Assembly: GCF_004359215.1 (NCBI RefSeq)
Contig: NC_090613.1
Span: 1,783,509 to 1,847,508 of the forward strand
Direction: 5' to 3'
From: Bremia lactucae
Lineage: Eukaryota; Oomycota; Peronosporomycetes; Peronosporales; Peronosporaceae
Length of the DNA stretch: 64,000 nt
This document shows positions 21,294 through 31,769 of the stretch, piece by piece; positions within the stretch are counted from its first letter, which is position 1; the number at the start of each line of letters is the position of its first letter. The notes under the pieces were generated by a model that had not been told where the DNA came from, did no database searches, and worked only from the letters and a program-made list of their open reading frames with translations. The translations under genes were made by a program, and so were the position numbers.

Positions 21294-21482
21294 ATGGTCG
21301 AAATTTTTATGTTTGGCCTTTTAGAACAATTTGAAATTTTACCTATTTTTCAAATACCTTTTATTTTTACCAACGCTTCTTTAATTTTAATAATAGGTTT
21401 AAGTTATTTATATATTTATACACGTATAAAATTTAAATTTATTCCAACACGTTTTCAACAAATTTTTGAAGGGGCGATTTAA
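21294..21482 (+). pseudogene. atp6: Nuclear copy of mitochondrial atp6 (5' end only)
   Basis: A 62-codon AT-rich frame contains FGLLEQFEILPIF, then FTNASLILIIGLSYLYIYTR and FIPTRFQQIFEGAI. The LEQFEI start, the hydrophobic segment and the R-x-Q-x-x-x-E stretch match the N-terminus of ATP synthase subunit a (atp6). The full protein is about 240 residues; here it stops at 62, so it is truncated. Strong AT bias unlike the flanks and the lone fragment indicate a mitochondrial insertion in nuclear DNA (NUMT), unless it is a misjoined contig. Confidence 0.7.
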
Positions 21483-21756
21483 GGATTGATTTTTCATCAA
21501 TCCCCTTTTTTCATAATAAATTTATAATTTCCATTAAAATCTCAAATGATAACCTCAAGGAGAAATACTAATTTATGGTGATGATAATTTTTATTTAATT
21601 AAAGAATTAAGTTATTTTAAAAAAATAAATTTAGTATGCTTAAATATTGAAAATAATATTTATTCAAATTTAAAAATAAAAAACATATTATCTAATAAAA
21701 ATCGCCCACCCCTAAATAATTTAGTTGTTCCGCTGAGTCCCGTCCCGAGATAATTC
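21483..21756 (+). pseudogene. Further mitochondrial-like AT-rich segment
   Basis: An unbroken frame without a start reads QGEILIYGDDNFYLIKELSY, then FKKINLVCLNIENNI and NKNRPPLNN. It could be a mitochondrial ribosomal protein such as rps2, since an IKE...INLVCLNxEN pattern resembles its nucleotide-binding-like strand, but I am not sure. Codon use and AT content match the adjacent atp6 piece. Confidence 0.4.
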
Positions 21757-21831
21757 GGTTTAATTATATTAAATACCGCTTTCTTCTTACAATGTTTTTA
21801 AGAAGAAAGCGGTATTTGATATAATTAAACC
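21757..21831. repeat. 33-bp inverted repeat, 9-base loop
   Basis: Arms 21757-21789 and 21799-21831 pair with one mismatch (GGTTTAATTATATTAAATAC against its partner). It closes the AT-rich mitochondrial-like block and may itself be mitochondrial, where such hairpins are common. Confidence 0.85.
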
Positions 21832-21839
21832 TTTTGAAA

Positions 21840-22283
21840 AGCTTTTTTCAGTTAGGTGTAGCAACAGGGCAGGCCAAATGGGCGAGAAGTTCTTGGTAAT
21901 TACTTTTTGCCGTCGGTTAGCCAAGGAAACCCCATTTACCATAGAAGCTTTAAGCTACAACATAGCAACTGAGCAGCACTTGGGATACCGTAAACGGCTT
22001 ACAAAAAGCACAATGTAGTTTAAGAAACATGCAATTATTTGCTAAATTGAGACGAAATCCTTCATCAATGCCTTTTTCCGTCAGCGGTGGGTACTCTTCT
22101 AAGTGGGCAAAGGATGTCAAACCTTTGTTTCAAGCTTGGACAGCCTTTTTTGTACAGAATGTGCAAAGCATAGGCGGTGAGGTCTGGCTTGACATGATAA
22201 ATGCTTTCCGTGAACGGTTCGAGAAACGGACCGTATTCGGTGAACGCTATAAGTTGCAGCGTTTGTCTAGCGTGTTCACTAAG
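21840..22283 (+). pseudogene. Family C gag-like fragment
   Basis: Frame 22029-22283 contains WAKDVKPLFQAWTAFFVQNV, GGEVWLDMINAFRERFEKRT and ERYKLQRLSS. It matches 59868-60075 at both DNA and protein level. I do not recognise the family. It is cut at 22283 by LTR-A sequence. Confidence 0.5.
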
Positions 22284-22595
22284 TTAAGACTGATTTATAT
22301 TTAATCGAATTAAATAAATTGCTTTTAAATAATAAGTGGATGCCACCTCTGTAGATGTACAACCCTACGTTGCGAGCGTATCATTATGAATACCTCGGAT
22401 ATCGGATGAAGCAAGCCGTCATCCCTTCCAATGTTAATACACCTACGCGCATCACATATACAAGGGTGGATCACTTTGTGCATCACACCCAGGTGGCAGG
22501 TCTAAGTACTCACATGAAGTAATTGACCATCCCGTTAAGTACATAACGTGAACTTAACGGGTTTGTGTAACATAGGGCAACTTTAGCCCGTTACA
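22284..22595 (-). repeat. LTR-A, truncated 3' LTR of A copy 3
   Basis: Read on the - strand it starts TGTAACGGGCTAAAGTTGCC at 22595 and matches the first 312 bp of the 540-bp partner LTR (29298-29837). The distal 230 bp are replaced by family C sequence. It is preceded (on the - strand) by a purine-rich AAGGGGGGTGG tract that fits a polypurine tract. Confidence 0.8.
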
Positions 22596-22731
22596 CCACC
22601 CCCCTTTCTAAGAACGAATTTACATTTTGTAAGATCGTCAACGGAAGGAAAGATAAACAGCGAGCCGCTTACGTCGCGCTGCTTTAGTACTTCTTTAGCG
22701 ACCAGTGTGTGCAGTTACCCGGGCGCTTGAC

Positions 22732-23660
22732 ATGCCACCAAAAAGGGGCAAAGCTGATGGATCGTCTGCAAAGACACCCACGCAACCACGCACGAAGCGC
22801 ACGCGCAGCGATAAAACGCATCCGGCACCAAGTGTCCCAGTTACATCGCCGACAGACGCTGCTGTTGTTAACTGGGCTGAACAATCCATTTCACTTGCGC
22901 AGTGAGGATATAGATCCGTCGCTCATTGCTGATTACAATGAGTCGACACCGCTGCCATCACTTCGTAATAGTGATGAGCCCAGCGAGCAAATGAGGAAGG
23001 ATGATGGTCCTTTATTGCCCATCCAAACTTCACCCGTTGCTCTTATAATGAAGACGCCCAACGTTGCGAAGGTCAACTTGCCTTACATCAACAAAGCAAC
23101 TGTCTCGTCGTCTGCGCTAGCTAGCGCAGCAAATATTCATGAGAACGCTATTCATAAAGGCGCAGCTGCTTCTCAGTTGGGTAGAATCACAGCACCTGCC
23201 GTTCAGACCAACATTCACAATGGGTCTGACGCAGAAGAGCCTGATCATAAAGCTTCACCGACGGCACGTGAGCGTGTCCAGTCGGTGTCAAAAGCCAGTC
23301 GCATTGAACGTGGCTATGGGACTGGTGGTATACTACCGAGCGACCTCCATTCGAATGGTCTTAATTGGATGGAACGAGTGCGTCGCTCCTAGAGCGCGCT
23401 ACTCTAGATGCACATAATTTTAATGGCACCTATAGATCGTAGAAGGCTCAGGGAAAATCACTTGGTCGTGTTTCCACGATCCCGGTCGTGTTGCATTCAA
23501 ACGAATCAACCGACCAATACGAAGTGGAATTCCTGCGCCACTTTCAGCCACATTCCAATGTGGCGAAACAACGCTCGCAGCGAGTTAATTTTGCTCGCTT
23601 GCGTGTGAAAAAAATCATGGGCGGTACTTTACCCCCTCCCCGTTTCTACTCATCACGCCG
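22732..23660 (+). pseudogene. Antisense ORF of family A copy 3 (aORF-A)
   Basis: It is antisense to its element, which lies on the - strand. It starts MPPKRGKADGSSAKTPTQPR (basic, Ser/Thr-rich). After frame changes it shows DYNESTPLPS, SEQMRKDDGPLLPIQTS, IHNGSDAEEPDHKASPTARE and VQSVSKASRIERGYGTGGI, and ends VVLHSNESTDQYEVEFLRHF then PHSNVAKQRSQRVNFARLR. The same protein, in the same place relative to chromodomain and LTR, occurs at 46436-47265 and 57000-57922. No known domain. Several frameshifts break this copy. Confidence 0.55.
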
Positions 23661-24330
23661 CTCCTGTTAGTCTTTACGGAACTAGCGGAGAGACAATTGT
23701 GCTCCTTCTCATAGGCAGACACCCCAGGCCCGGTACGTCGACGCGCAACGCGTCGTCCGGTTCCCAAAAGTCAAACCTCTTTGGGTATCCTCTTCACTGG
23801 ATGAGAATTGGATGATTCGGATGCACGGAGCGGTGGGCAACCAACTATTCAGCAAGGAAGCGTTGGTTCCCAGTAGCATCCATCAGTGTAGGTGGCGCCC
23901 GATAGGACCGGCGATTTCGCCCACCTACTCGCGGTAGCCTATCCGCTTCCATTCAGTCGCAGTCAATAAGCGCTGCTGAACGACGGATCGGGGATCTCGA
24001 AAATCAAGTCTCGTGACTGACTTCGGATCTTCACGTTGTCCGCTCAAAGGAACGCCAGGGTTACCAAAGGCTGAAACTTTGGCTGGACCTTTTGAACAAG
24101 TTGATGCTGAGGGATACGCGCGTGATATCCCTCGCTCTCCAAGTCCGTATCATGGTCGGAGGAGTCATTCGGCTGAGAGTTTCTCACCATTCCTGTCTCT
24201 CTCACTAGATCGACGCTCGACTCACAGTCGGCGTCACCATCGGTCTCCTCAAACAGATGGGGGTATGTGATCCCTTCTGGATCAACCAACCGTTTCAGAC
24301 GCTCCACGTAAAATACGGCGTGCATATTTA
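23661..24330 (-). pseudogene. Integrase C-terminus and chromodomain, gypsy family A copy 3
   Basis: The - frame 24044-24325 encodes AVFYVERLKRLVDPEGITYP (FYVGRL-type integrase end), then HLFEETDGDADCESSVDLV, an acidic tail. The chromodomain lies at about 23700-23960 but is decayed into several frames (WEPTLPC and a GYP-type core are traceable). It sits between the integrase and aORF-A. Confidence 0.7.
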
Positions 24331-25560
24331 TATACGGGGAAGGGTGAGCCTATAATTTAGGTCTCCAACCTCTTCGACCACCGTAAACGGCCCGACGAAA
24401 CGCGGCAAAAATTTCTTAGTACCTTCAGGTAGTACAGAGATTGCATTTTTAGGTAGAGTAGCAGTACTTGATATCACTTTATCCCCAACATTAGAGCATA
24501 TATTGTTTTTGCGACCATTTCGGTCAGCACATTATTTTTGTTTATCCTGTGCGCTTGCCATCGCGTCACGGACTTTTCATGTGATGGCTAATCGCTCATC
24601 CACAAAGCGTTGGGCTTCGCGCAAGCTTTTTGTATTAACTCGCCTATGACACCGTCGAGAAGTCGGTCATAGGACTTAGTCTTATTGACATCTTTACCAA
24701 TGCGAAACTGGCAGGGTCACGAGGGCAAGCTTTTAAACTATCTCTCTCTTTTTTTCATTGCACCGAGTATAGTGAGGGGCCCTCCCTCACTAAGACTCAG
24801 TCTGCGCACACACGAGGCTGGCGTCCGAGGATGGGGCAGTCCGTTTATATAAAATAGTGTCACACCCGTACTGGCGTGAAACACTATTATTTATAGCGAA
24901 CACAATTGTTGCTCCGCTCTTTCGGAGTCACTATTGTGCGTAATACATCCGTTACGACCCAATCGGCACGTTCTGTTTGGCAATCAGTCTGGAGATGATC
25001 TGCAGTCGACATGTGAAGCTTGCTACATTGCAGCTCAAACACATGACGCCAAAAACATACGTAAGAACTGAATCCGGGTTCGATACTATGGAGGCGGGCA
25101 TCCCGTGTAGTCGGTATTTATGATTTAGAACAAGAAAGCTGCCTCCTTGCATATGATCAATGCTTTACATGGTCTAAATGCACCAGTCTGTCTACAAGGA
25201 TGACGAGCCCCGTCCGACCCTTGTGTCGGGCGGCATGCCAAACATGAACTCCAAACTTACCGACTTCCAACAATCCGTTGGATTTTCAATGGCGCACTGC
25301 TGGATGGAGCGGCTTAATGCGCTGAAACTATTCGCAAGAACGAATATAGTTTGCCAACCATCGATATAGGTGTGGCCACCAAAATTCTTTCGACACTTTT
25401 AAATATGTCTTTCCACGACCCAGATGCCCACTCGATGGCGCGTCATGAAGCTCGTGAGGGAGCATCAGCTTGAGATCTGTGTGATGAGGCACATAGATTC
25501 TCAAGGGATCACAAGGTGACAGCTGATGCCATTACAGGCCATCGCTGAAGCTAAAGCGAT
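24331..25560 (-). pseudogene. Integrase, gypsy family A copy 3 (heavily decayed)
   Basis: On the - strand I can trace NHKYRLHGMPASIVSNPDSV (second catalytic region, SDRDPRF decayed to SNPDSV), the C(R)LQIISRL segment (from a TADHPQTDGQT-type sequence), a zinc-module remnant, and the SLDFMFGMPP-type stretch near 25200. Stops and frameshifts are frequent, so there is no functional enzyme. Confidence 0.65.
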
Positions 25561-26200
25561 TTAGCTTAGCCTTCAGGTGCGACGGAAGGGAGACCTTTTG
25601 TCCACCGAAGTGATCCAACAGCAGACGACAATGTTCGTCCTGACTGTAGCTTTTTGTGTATAAAAGAGGCTAACAAGCTCGTTACGTTGTACGCCTTAAT
25701 TGCTGCCAACATTGATGGCTCAGATTGTGCTTTAACACTAGACACACTTTCCTGGTGTCTTACATCGAAGTCTGGCCTGAGCGACAACGCGTCAGCAAAG
25801 ACATTCGACGTACTCGGCTAGTTTTCAACTTTAAAATTAACATTAGAGAAGAATGTTAGCCATCTTGCCATTCTAGGCGAGAGGTACGGTGAGTTTATTG
25901 CGGTCCGCAATGATGCGTGATCCGTATAAACCCAAAATGGTTCGGTGCCCAATAGGTGCACTCGAAACTTAACAAGGGCATACTTTATGAAAATAGCTCC
26001 TCGTCATGCACAGATTATTCAGTTCCGCAGCTTTCAAAAGCCGGGACTGATAAGAAATGACACGGTCAACGCCGGTGTCATCGTTTTGCATGAGTGCGCT
26101 GCCGATTGCAAAATTCCTTGCGCCACAGACGACGCTAAAATGCTTATCCGCGTCTGGAAATGCCAAGACCGGTGCCTCTATAAGAGATTGCTTCACTGAC
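25561..26200 (-). pseudogene. RNase H domain, gypsy family A copy 3
   Basis: The frame 25969-26196 reads ADKHFSVVCGARNFAIGSAL and GVDRVISYQSRLLKAAEL. The first catalytic Asp of CDAS is Gly here (CGAR). The end of the domain, SLRPDFDVRHQESVS, is at about 25730-25787. It is broken between these parts. Confidence 0.75.
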
Positions 26201-26761
26201 GTGAACGTACCATCTTGTTCTTTTAACTAAGCCGATTCTGCGTCCTTTTTAAGGAGGTCAGACAAGGGCTTAGTTCGCTCAGCATAATTCCTGGTAGACT
26301 TATGCAAGTAATACGCAAGCCCTAGGAATTGGCGCAAATCCTTAACATGTCGTGGGACTGGCCATTCTTTTACTGATTTACCTTGTCTGAGTCTGCTCGT
26401 ACACCATGTGTACCTACGATGCAGCTCAGCACAGGTATCTCGGGGACCCCAACGACGCACTTTTGCAGGATGGCGTACAATTAAGAGTCACCCAAAGTCT
26501 GCAACACAGCGTTTTAAATGACGCTTGTGCGACTCTATTTCGGTCAGCCCGTTCTCGGCCCTACTATGCACGAATACATAGTCAAAGATATTCGGCGCGT
26601 AGGCACGGTGCTGACGCATCACGTGAGCCACCACTCGGTTGAATGTGGCTGGAGCGGTTCAAACCTTGACCATCACAAGCCACTCCTAAAGCACACCGGG
26701 TGCTTACTGGCGTTTTGGCTACATCGAAATCTCTTATTGAGTACCTGATTGTAGCCATCCT
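26201..26761 (-). pseudogene. Reverse transcriptase, gypsy family A copy 3 (N-terminus deleted)
   Basis: The - strand contains VKDLRQFLGLAYYLHKSTRN (connection), and on the reverse of 26400-26750 the GCIV, YFDYVF-type and LWEWLVMVKV-type stretches. At 26761 the gene jumps to the protease-RT spacer, skipping the N-terminal half of RT, so a deletion of several hundred bases is present compared with A copy 2. Confidence 0.7.
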
Positions 26762-27327
26762 TCAAATCGCGATGTTTCCACAAAACTTAGAGAACGGACT
26801 GTCTCTCACGGCATCCCAACCTTGAGCAGCGAACTGTTTCTTTTTGTCCGTTTCTAGGACGCTCTTGTCTATTGTGGGCGACGAGCTACCCTCCGCCAAA
26901 TTCGCTTCTGGAACTTGTGTAACTATTTCGTGGACGTTTCCTTCCTTAATTTGGCAAGGAAAATATCTCAGCACATCTCCGGGAGTTTTCCTTTTTTCAC
27001 GGCGAAGTTTAAGACATGCTGGAGCACCTCAACTGATGATGCCTCCGCTATATTGTCTTCAACGGTCTCGAACACCTCGTTTAAAGGCCCGTCCTATTTA
27101 ATTAAGACCGATCCAAAGGTCACTCGTTTTGACGTGCCTTTGACCGTACTTAAATGTCGGGTACTCTTTTACGAATGGCCACGACCTTGACTGGGAAGCG
27201 GGTGCCGTTACTGTTTCGGATAACGCACCCCTTCCAACCGCACGAGGGTCTTGGCTTTGTGCCGGTTCTTGCGACGCTTGACTACCTGTCAGCTCGCCGT
27301 CTACTGCCACATGCTTTCGGCTCTGTG
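26762..27327 (-). pseudogene. Protease-RT spacer, gypsy family A copy 3
   Basis: The frame 26762-26974 reads NVHEIVTQVPEANLAEGSSS and SVLETDKKKQFAAQGWDAV. A further frame 27098-27415 includes HVAVDGELTGSQASQEPAQS. This is the acidic spacer of the A polyprotein. It is interrupted at 27327 by the SINE. Confidence 0.65.
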
Positions 27328-27537
27328 TTGCACCAGACTTGCCCTTCAATTGATGATTGGTTAGTTTTGCATTTCTAATCATATACACCTTTTTGGGTGT
27401 ACAGGGCAAGACCAACTCCCATTATGCTTTGGAGGATTTGTCGGCCCCGGGTATCGAACCCGGGACCTCCCGGCCCTGAAGTGATTGGCGGACCACTAAT
27501 CCACCAGGATCAGTTCCACTACACCACCAGGATCGGT
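27328..27537 (-). mobile_element. tRNA-derived SINE with 17-bp target-site duplication
   Basis: A 210-bp insertion splits the A protease spacer and is flanked by exact 17-bp repeats ATGCTTTCGGCTCTGTG at 27311-27327 and 27538-27554. Read on the - strand, the head is tRNA-like with an A-box-like TGGTGTAGTGG (27513-27526) and a perfect B box GGTTCGATACC (27450-27460) inside a fully paired CCGGG/CCCGG T-arm. The 5' head looks partly duplicated (GATCCTGGTGG twice). The tail (about 27328-27440) is unique sequence and has no clear poly-A. Confidence 0.85.
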
Positions 27538-28040
27538 ATGCTTTCGGCTCTGTGCAGGACATTCGGACGCATGACTACTTGTCATCGTCCTTTTCACTTT
27601 CCCAGTATCCACGAGCTGGTTAGGACTCGGTGACGTTTGACATCCCGTCAACGCACCATCAACTGTGTTCGAAACGACATCAGTTGCATAGGCCTCTTGC
27701 AAGAGCACATCCTTTCCGGTGTCCTGCGTAGAATTCGCAACTGTGCGTGTACGCCAGTCTATCCATGGTTGGTGTTTAACTAACCATGGCATGCCTAGGA
27801 TGAGGCCCTACGGACTCTCCATACTTAGCACTGTGAACTTTTCGTTACAAGAGTAGTCACTAAAACTGAAGGCGAGTTCAACTTGAACTCTTTAGACTTT
27901 ACGAGCGCGCTGTTCGCTAAACGAACGGTCGCCTATTGTCGCTTGCCATCCTGGCTAGCAACTCAAACACCGCCGGTCTCTGTTTTAGAGCCGCGAGTTT
28001 CACAAAATTCTGTGATTCACCCGAATTCACGAGAAGGCTC
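27538..28040 (-). pseudogene. Aspartic protease, gypsy family A copy 3
   Basis: The - frame 27496-27792 reads MPWLVKHQPWIDWRTRTVAN, the second conserved protease segment. The DSGAS loop is expected near 28000-28030 but is decayed; the SLLVNSGESQNFVKLAAL-type remnant has Asn in place of the catalytic Asp. Later sequence (VVSNTVDGALTGCQTSPSPN) is spacer. Confidence 0.65.
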
Positions 28041-29250
28041 ATCATATCGTCATAGTCTCGTACTCGAGCGCTAGAGACCAGCAGGGTTGAGGTCCGAAAT
28101 TCGAGACCTCAGGGACTATGCCACTCATCTGTTCGATAACTCTAAACGTAGGGGTAGCTTCAGAGTCCGCGTGAGTAGGGCATGCCGCCCTTGCTGCGCT
28201 CCTGCATTTTCCCGAACTCTCAGTGGTCGACGCAGAGCTCGCATCTCGCACGCTGGTTCTTGCCATCATCCTTTGGAGAGGGAGTCCTCTTGCTGGGCGT
28301 CTTCGCCCCAGCAGGGACCCTGGCATAGCAGCGAGCCATCATATGGCCGCGCTTGCCGCATTTGTAGACAACGTCTGCATTACGTAACTCCATTGGAGTG
28401 GCATCTGACCTCTCGACCGACGGCTTATACCAAGCAGTCGCTGAGGCACTTTTGAATAATTGCTCCCCAACTAAGGCAATTTGGATTGCCTCTTTCATCG
28501 TCGACGGGCCTGTCGCAGTGGACCGTGCCGTAATCCGTTCATAAGCGTGGGCACTTTTATGCGTTTCGGTATCGGACCACACCAATGGACGCCGACAGCG
28601 AGCGTATCTCCTGCCCATATTTTGGCATGGATTGCTACGCCTGTCGTGCTTCAAAGAAGCGCGCTTGAATCAACACTTCGTTGTTCGGCGGCTGATACAT
28701 GGCGCGAATATATGTCTTGAATATCGCCCATAAAGGGTCCGCCTTAAGTCCGCCACATGCGCCGGGTAAGCCCAATCTAAGGTCTTACCGCTCACATGCG
28801 ACATGGCGTACGATTCTACCGGCTGTCGTCCTCGATGAGCTGCGCGACACTGCATTGCTCAACGGCTAGCATCCAGTGGACGATCGTGTGCGCTGCAGTT
28901 TTCTCGAACTTGGGCGGGTCCATCCGAATGGGCCTCGGCTAATGCGGCCGGGCAGACAGCATCTCAACAATCCTGTTGAGAGCCTCGCTCCGAGCCTGCT
29001 CATGCCTCAGCTCATCCTAAGTCTGAGTGACGGACTCCGCCGCAACATGGCTCTGTGCCTCGGAAGCGGCCCTTCGCGTTCCGAGGACAAACGACTCAAA
29101 CTGCTCCAACAGAGCAACATGTTGCTCAGGAGGACTGCCCAAGAGCTCGACCAGGGCTTGTTCACCAAGTCCCTGCGCCATTAGCCCTGCCACCTCCCGA
29201 TGATGTTCGGAGAGGTGGGGAAAATGAGCCCAATCAATATTGAGGCTCAT
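28041..29250 (-). pseudogene. Gag with zinc knuckle, gypsy family A copy 3
   Basis: Starts MSLNIDWAHFPHLSEHHREV at 29250, with AHTIVHWMLA and other capsid segments in shifted frames. The zinc knuckle region reads VVYKCGKRGHMMARC (28300-28360), so the first Cys of CX2CX4HX4C is lost. A basic stretch, GAKTPSKRTPSPKDDGKNQR, follows. Several frameshifts are present. Confidence 0.75.
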
Positions 29251-29297
29251 CCTCACTGACACGCTCAGAGATACGGGTCGTGGGAAGGACCAACAGG

Positions 29298-29837
29298 TGC
29301 TACCAAGTGTAGGCGGGCGCTGCTATAGCAGCCACGCTCTACCTACGCACACACCTTTAGGCACAGTGAGGAAGCGGTTTGACCGTCTTCTCTCACGTGC
29401 AGTGAGGATGTTGGTGGGCACCTAAGCGATCTCAACCAACGAACTAAGTGCCTTAGGTTAAGTGACGTCACTGGAGCGGTAATTCGGCTCCACGTGCGCA
29501 CTTGTGAAACAGGAAGTTGTTTTCAGACTGATTTATATTTAATCGTATAAAATATAAATTCCTACTATTTACCAATCCTAAATTGCCATCTCTTTATATA
29601 GACACTGATACGCACGCGAGTGTATCTTTCTAAATACCTCGCGTAACGGATGACGCTAGCCGTCATCCCCGCTAATGTGAATGCCATCATGGATATCACA
29701 TACACAAGGGTGGGTTCACAATGTGAATCACACCCAAGTGGTAGGTACATTACATCACTTAGGTAATCGACCATCTCCTTAATTACACAGTGTACTTAAC
29801 GGGGATTGTGAAACATGGGCAACTTTAGCCCGTTTCA
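29298..29837 (-). repeat. LTR-A, 5' LTR of A copy 3
   Basis: It reads TGAAACGGGCTAAAGTTGCC from 29837 on the - strand and ends ACTTGGTAGCA at 29298 (540 bp). From about 29369 rightward it is almost identical to 10667-11135, while to the left of that point the two LTRs differ clearly. This marks one edge of the large duplication. Confidence 0.85.
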
Positions 29838-30010
29838 TTCCCTCACAGCATTACATCGATGCTGCAACATGATTTTTATATGAGCCTAGCCATGTCATTC
29901 TTTTCTTTGTAAGCGCTGCATTTTTAAGCGCGACGGGAATTTGGCCAGAGGCACGTCATCATTCTCTCTACATTTTGTATCTACTGCTTAAGGGCCACGG
30001 GAACATAAGA
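29838..30010. repeat. Duplicated spacer (copy of 11136-11308)
   Basis: Same 173 bp between a minus-strand LTR-A and a plus-strand LTR-B as at 11136, with only scattered differences. No gene seen. Confidence 0.85.
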
Positions 30011-30473
30011 TGTAATGGGGCACACATCGGTTGGAGAACCGTTGTTGTGGTACATTTACTTTATGGGTAAAATACCCTTTTATCTAATTTTTAAAATAGT
30101 TAGTTACTTAAATCCCATTTATTATGGGTAACAAATGTGGTCGCCACCAGATATAAATCTGGCGGCCAAAACTATTTTAAATTAGCTAGGGTAAGGCTTT
30201 TAGATCTAAATAATTAAATAAAGTGCAGTTCCCTTTTTGATCTTAAAGAGTTAAGTGCCTTCCTAACGCTTGCGCATTGATCTGTAAGAGATAGAAGCCT
30301 TTCTAAGGTATGTCCTCTTGGGCACTAGTTGCCACTTGGTTCTACGAACCCCTGAATCCCTTAAACTCCCCCTGAGTTGTTAAACCCATTAATTGAATAG
30401 AACTAAGTGACTCGGAGTCTGAAAGTCTTCCTCTGACTTTAGGAGCGAGGTAGCTCCGCTACACTCTACGCCT
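30011..30473 (+). repeat. LTR-B, 5' LTR of B copy 2
   Basis: Starts TGTAATGGGGCACACATCGG and ends GTAGCTCCGCTACA. It is offset from copy 1 by exactly 18,702 at its start. There is no target-site duplication with the 3' LTR at 37269-37757. Confidence 0.9.
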
Positions 30474-30503
30474 GAGTATTTACAAGACTAGAACCTCACG
30501 AAA

Positions 30504-31339
30504 ATGGAAGAGGTTCCAGAACTGTCAGAAGCGCAACGCGCCCGCTTATGACAAGCTCAAAACCTTATTTGGGCTTGAGCACGTGGAAATTGTTATCTCC
30601 CAGGGACCAGAGGTCCTGCATGCAAGGCTTGAAGCCTTCATGCGATACGATGCCTCCCTGATCGGTCAGGTACAGGACCACTTAGAGACATCTAGGGCGA
30701 GCCTCGGCTCTGAGTCTGTACCTGACTCAGAGCCGAGGGCTCGCCCTCTAACTGTAAATGTGAAGACATTTGAGGGAAAAGAGGGAGAAAATCTCCCTTT
30801 TTGGATTAAGTAGATGGAAATCTCCATTGATTTCGCCTTGTTCTTAACAGAACGGCAAAGGTGGCTATGGCCATTTTCAAACTTGGAGGTAGAGCCATGG
30901 AGTGTGCACTATCGTGCAGCACGTCCATAAATGACTGTTTTCCCTCATGAGATTCGCTGAAACAGCAAATGACCAGCATGTTTGCACCGCCTGATCAGGC
31001 TTTTCACATGCGAGCACGGCTCCTAGCGACTCGACAAGGTGAAAGGACCCTCAGGAAGCAATTGTAGTAATTATCTTTATGGGGGGTCTCAATGAGTGCG
31101 TCACCCGGACGGAATTATTCCGATCTCATCCTTCTACTTTCGAAGAGGCAGTTGCCATAGCGCTACGCGCCGAGTTCGACTTTAAGTCTGCTCGCGTTAG
31201 CACGCCTGTTTACCGAACAAGCTCTTCGAGCACATGGGTTCCGTCTAATAGAGCAATTCCCATGGATTTGAGCCTCGTTGCGGAAGGAGAAGAGACTCTT
31301 CAAGTTGTGGATCAGCATAAGACCATCCGTAGATGTTAT
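30504..31339 (+). pseudogene. Gag, gypsy family B copy 2 (5' part)
   Basis: Begins [15 protein letters not shown] like copy 1. Frame 30583-30813 adds VTSQGPEVL-type sequence and [19 protein letters not shown]. Frame 31079-31441 reads MGGLNECVTRTELFRSHPST, FEEAVAIALRAEFDFKSARV and IPMDLSLVAEGEETLQ. A solo LTR interrupts it at 31340, just before the zinc knuckle, whose remnant (CGSTKHLRSACP) resumes at 31775. Confidence 0.8.
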
Positions 31340-31764
31340 TGTAGAATTACGTTATCCTATGAGCTTGAAGATGGGCTTACGGTCGAGATTGCAAACCGGA
31401 AAGTAAGTTATATTTTTGAGTTTGCCTCAATCTTACCGTAAACTTTATCCTACCGTTAATTCTTTCCTATCGTTCGCTGCGCCCCCTTTCCCACATATGT
31501 GGACTACCATAAAATGGAAGACATCACTGTCTGGCGGTACAGTGCTAGTGAACCCGAAACACCAGCTCCCGAAGGTTTTACTTTTCGTTGTTGCCGGGTA
31601 TCGATCCGGTGGCCTGAGGTATGCACCGCCATGCCTTACCCGACTGAGCCACAACACACGAAATTACCGCACACACATTTTCCGTATTATTCTTGTCATA
31701 CGATCCCTTGCCATATTTCCCTTATTCACGCATATGCATAAAGCGCAACCGTCAATCTTCAACA
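31340..31764 (+). mobile_element. Solo LTR, 425 bp, with 5-bp target-site duplication
   Basis: The insert starts TGTAGAA and ends TTCAACA, imperfect inverted ends of LTR type, and is flanked by GTTAT at 31335-31339 and 31765-31769. Copy 1 has the uninterrupted site near 12685. No second copy of this LTR was noticed in the window. The strand is arbitrary since the element's internal part is absent. A tRNA-like block lies inside it at 31587-31655. Confidence 0.8.
31587..31655 (-). other. tRNA-like sequence inside the solo LTR
   Basis: The - strand reads GTTGTGGCTCAGTCGGG, matching the tRNA A box (TGGCTCAGTCGG), and ends GGATCGATACCCGGCAACAAC with a B-box-like GGATCGATACC and a 3' strand that pairs with 6 of 7 acceptor bases. 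The T-arm lacks one base (CCGG-A-TCGATA-CCCGG) and the anticodon arm does not fold convincingly, so this is not a working tRNA gene. Confidence 0.55.
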
Positions 31765-31769
31765 GTTAT

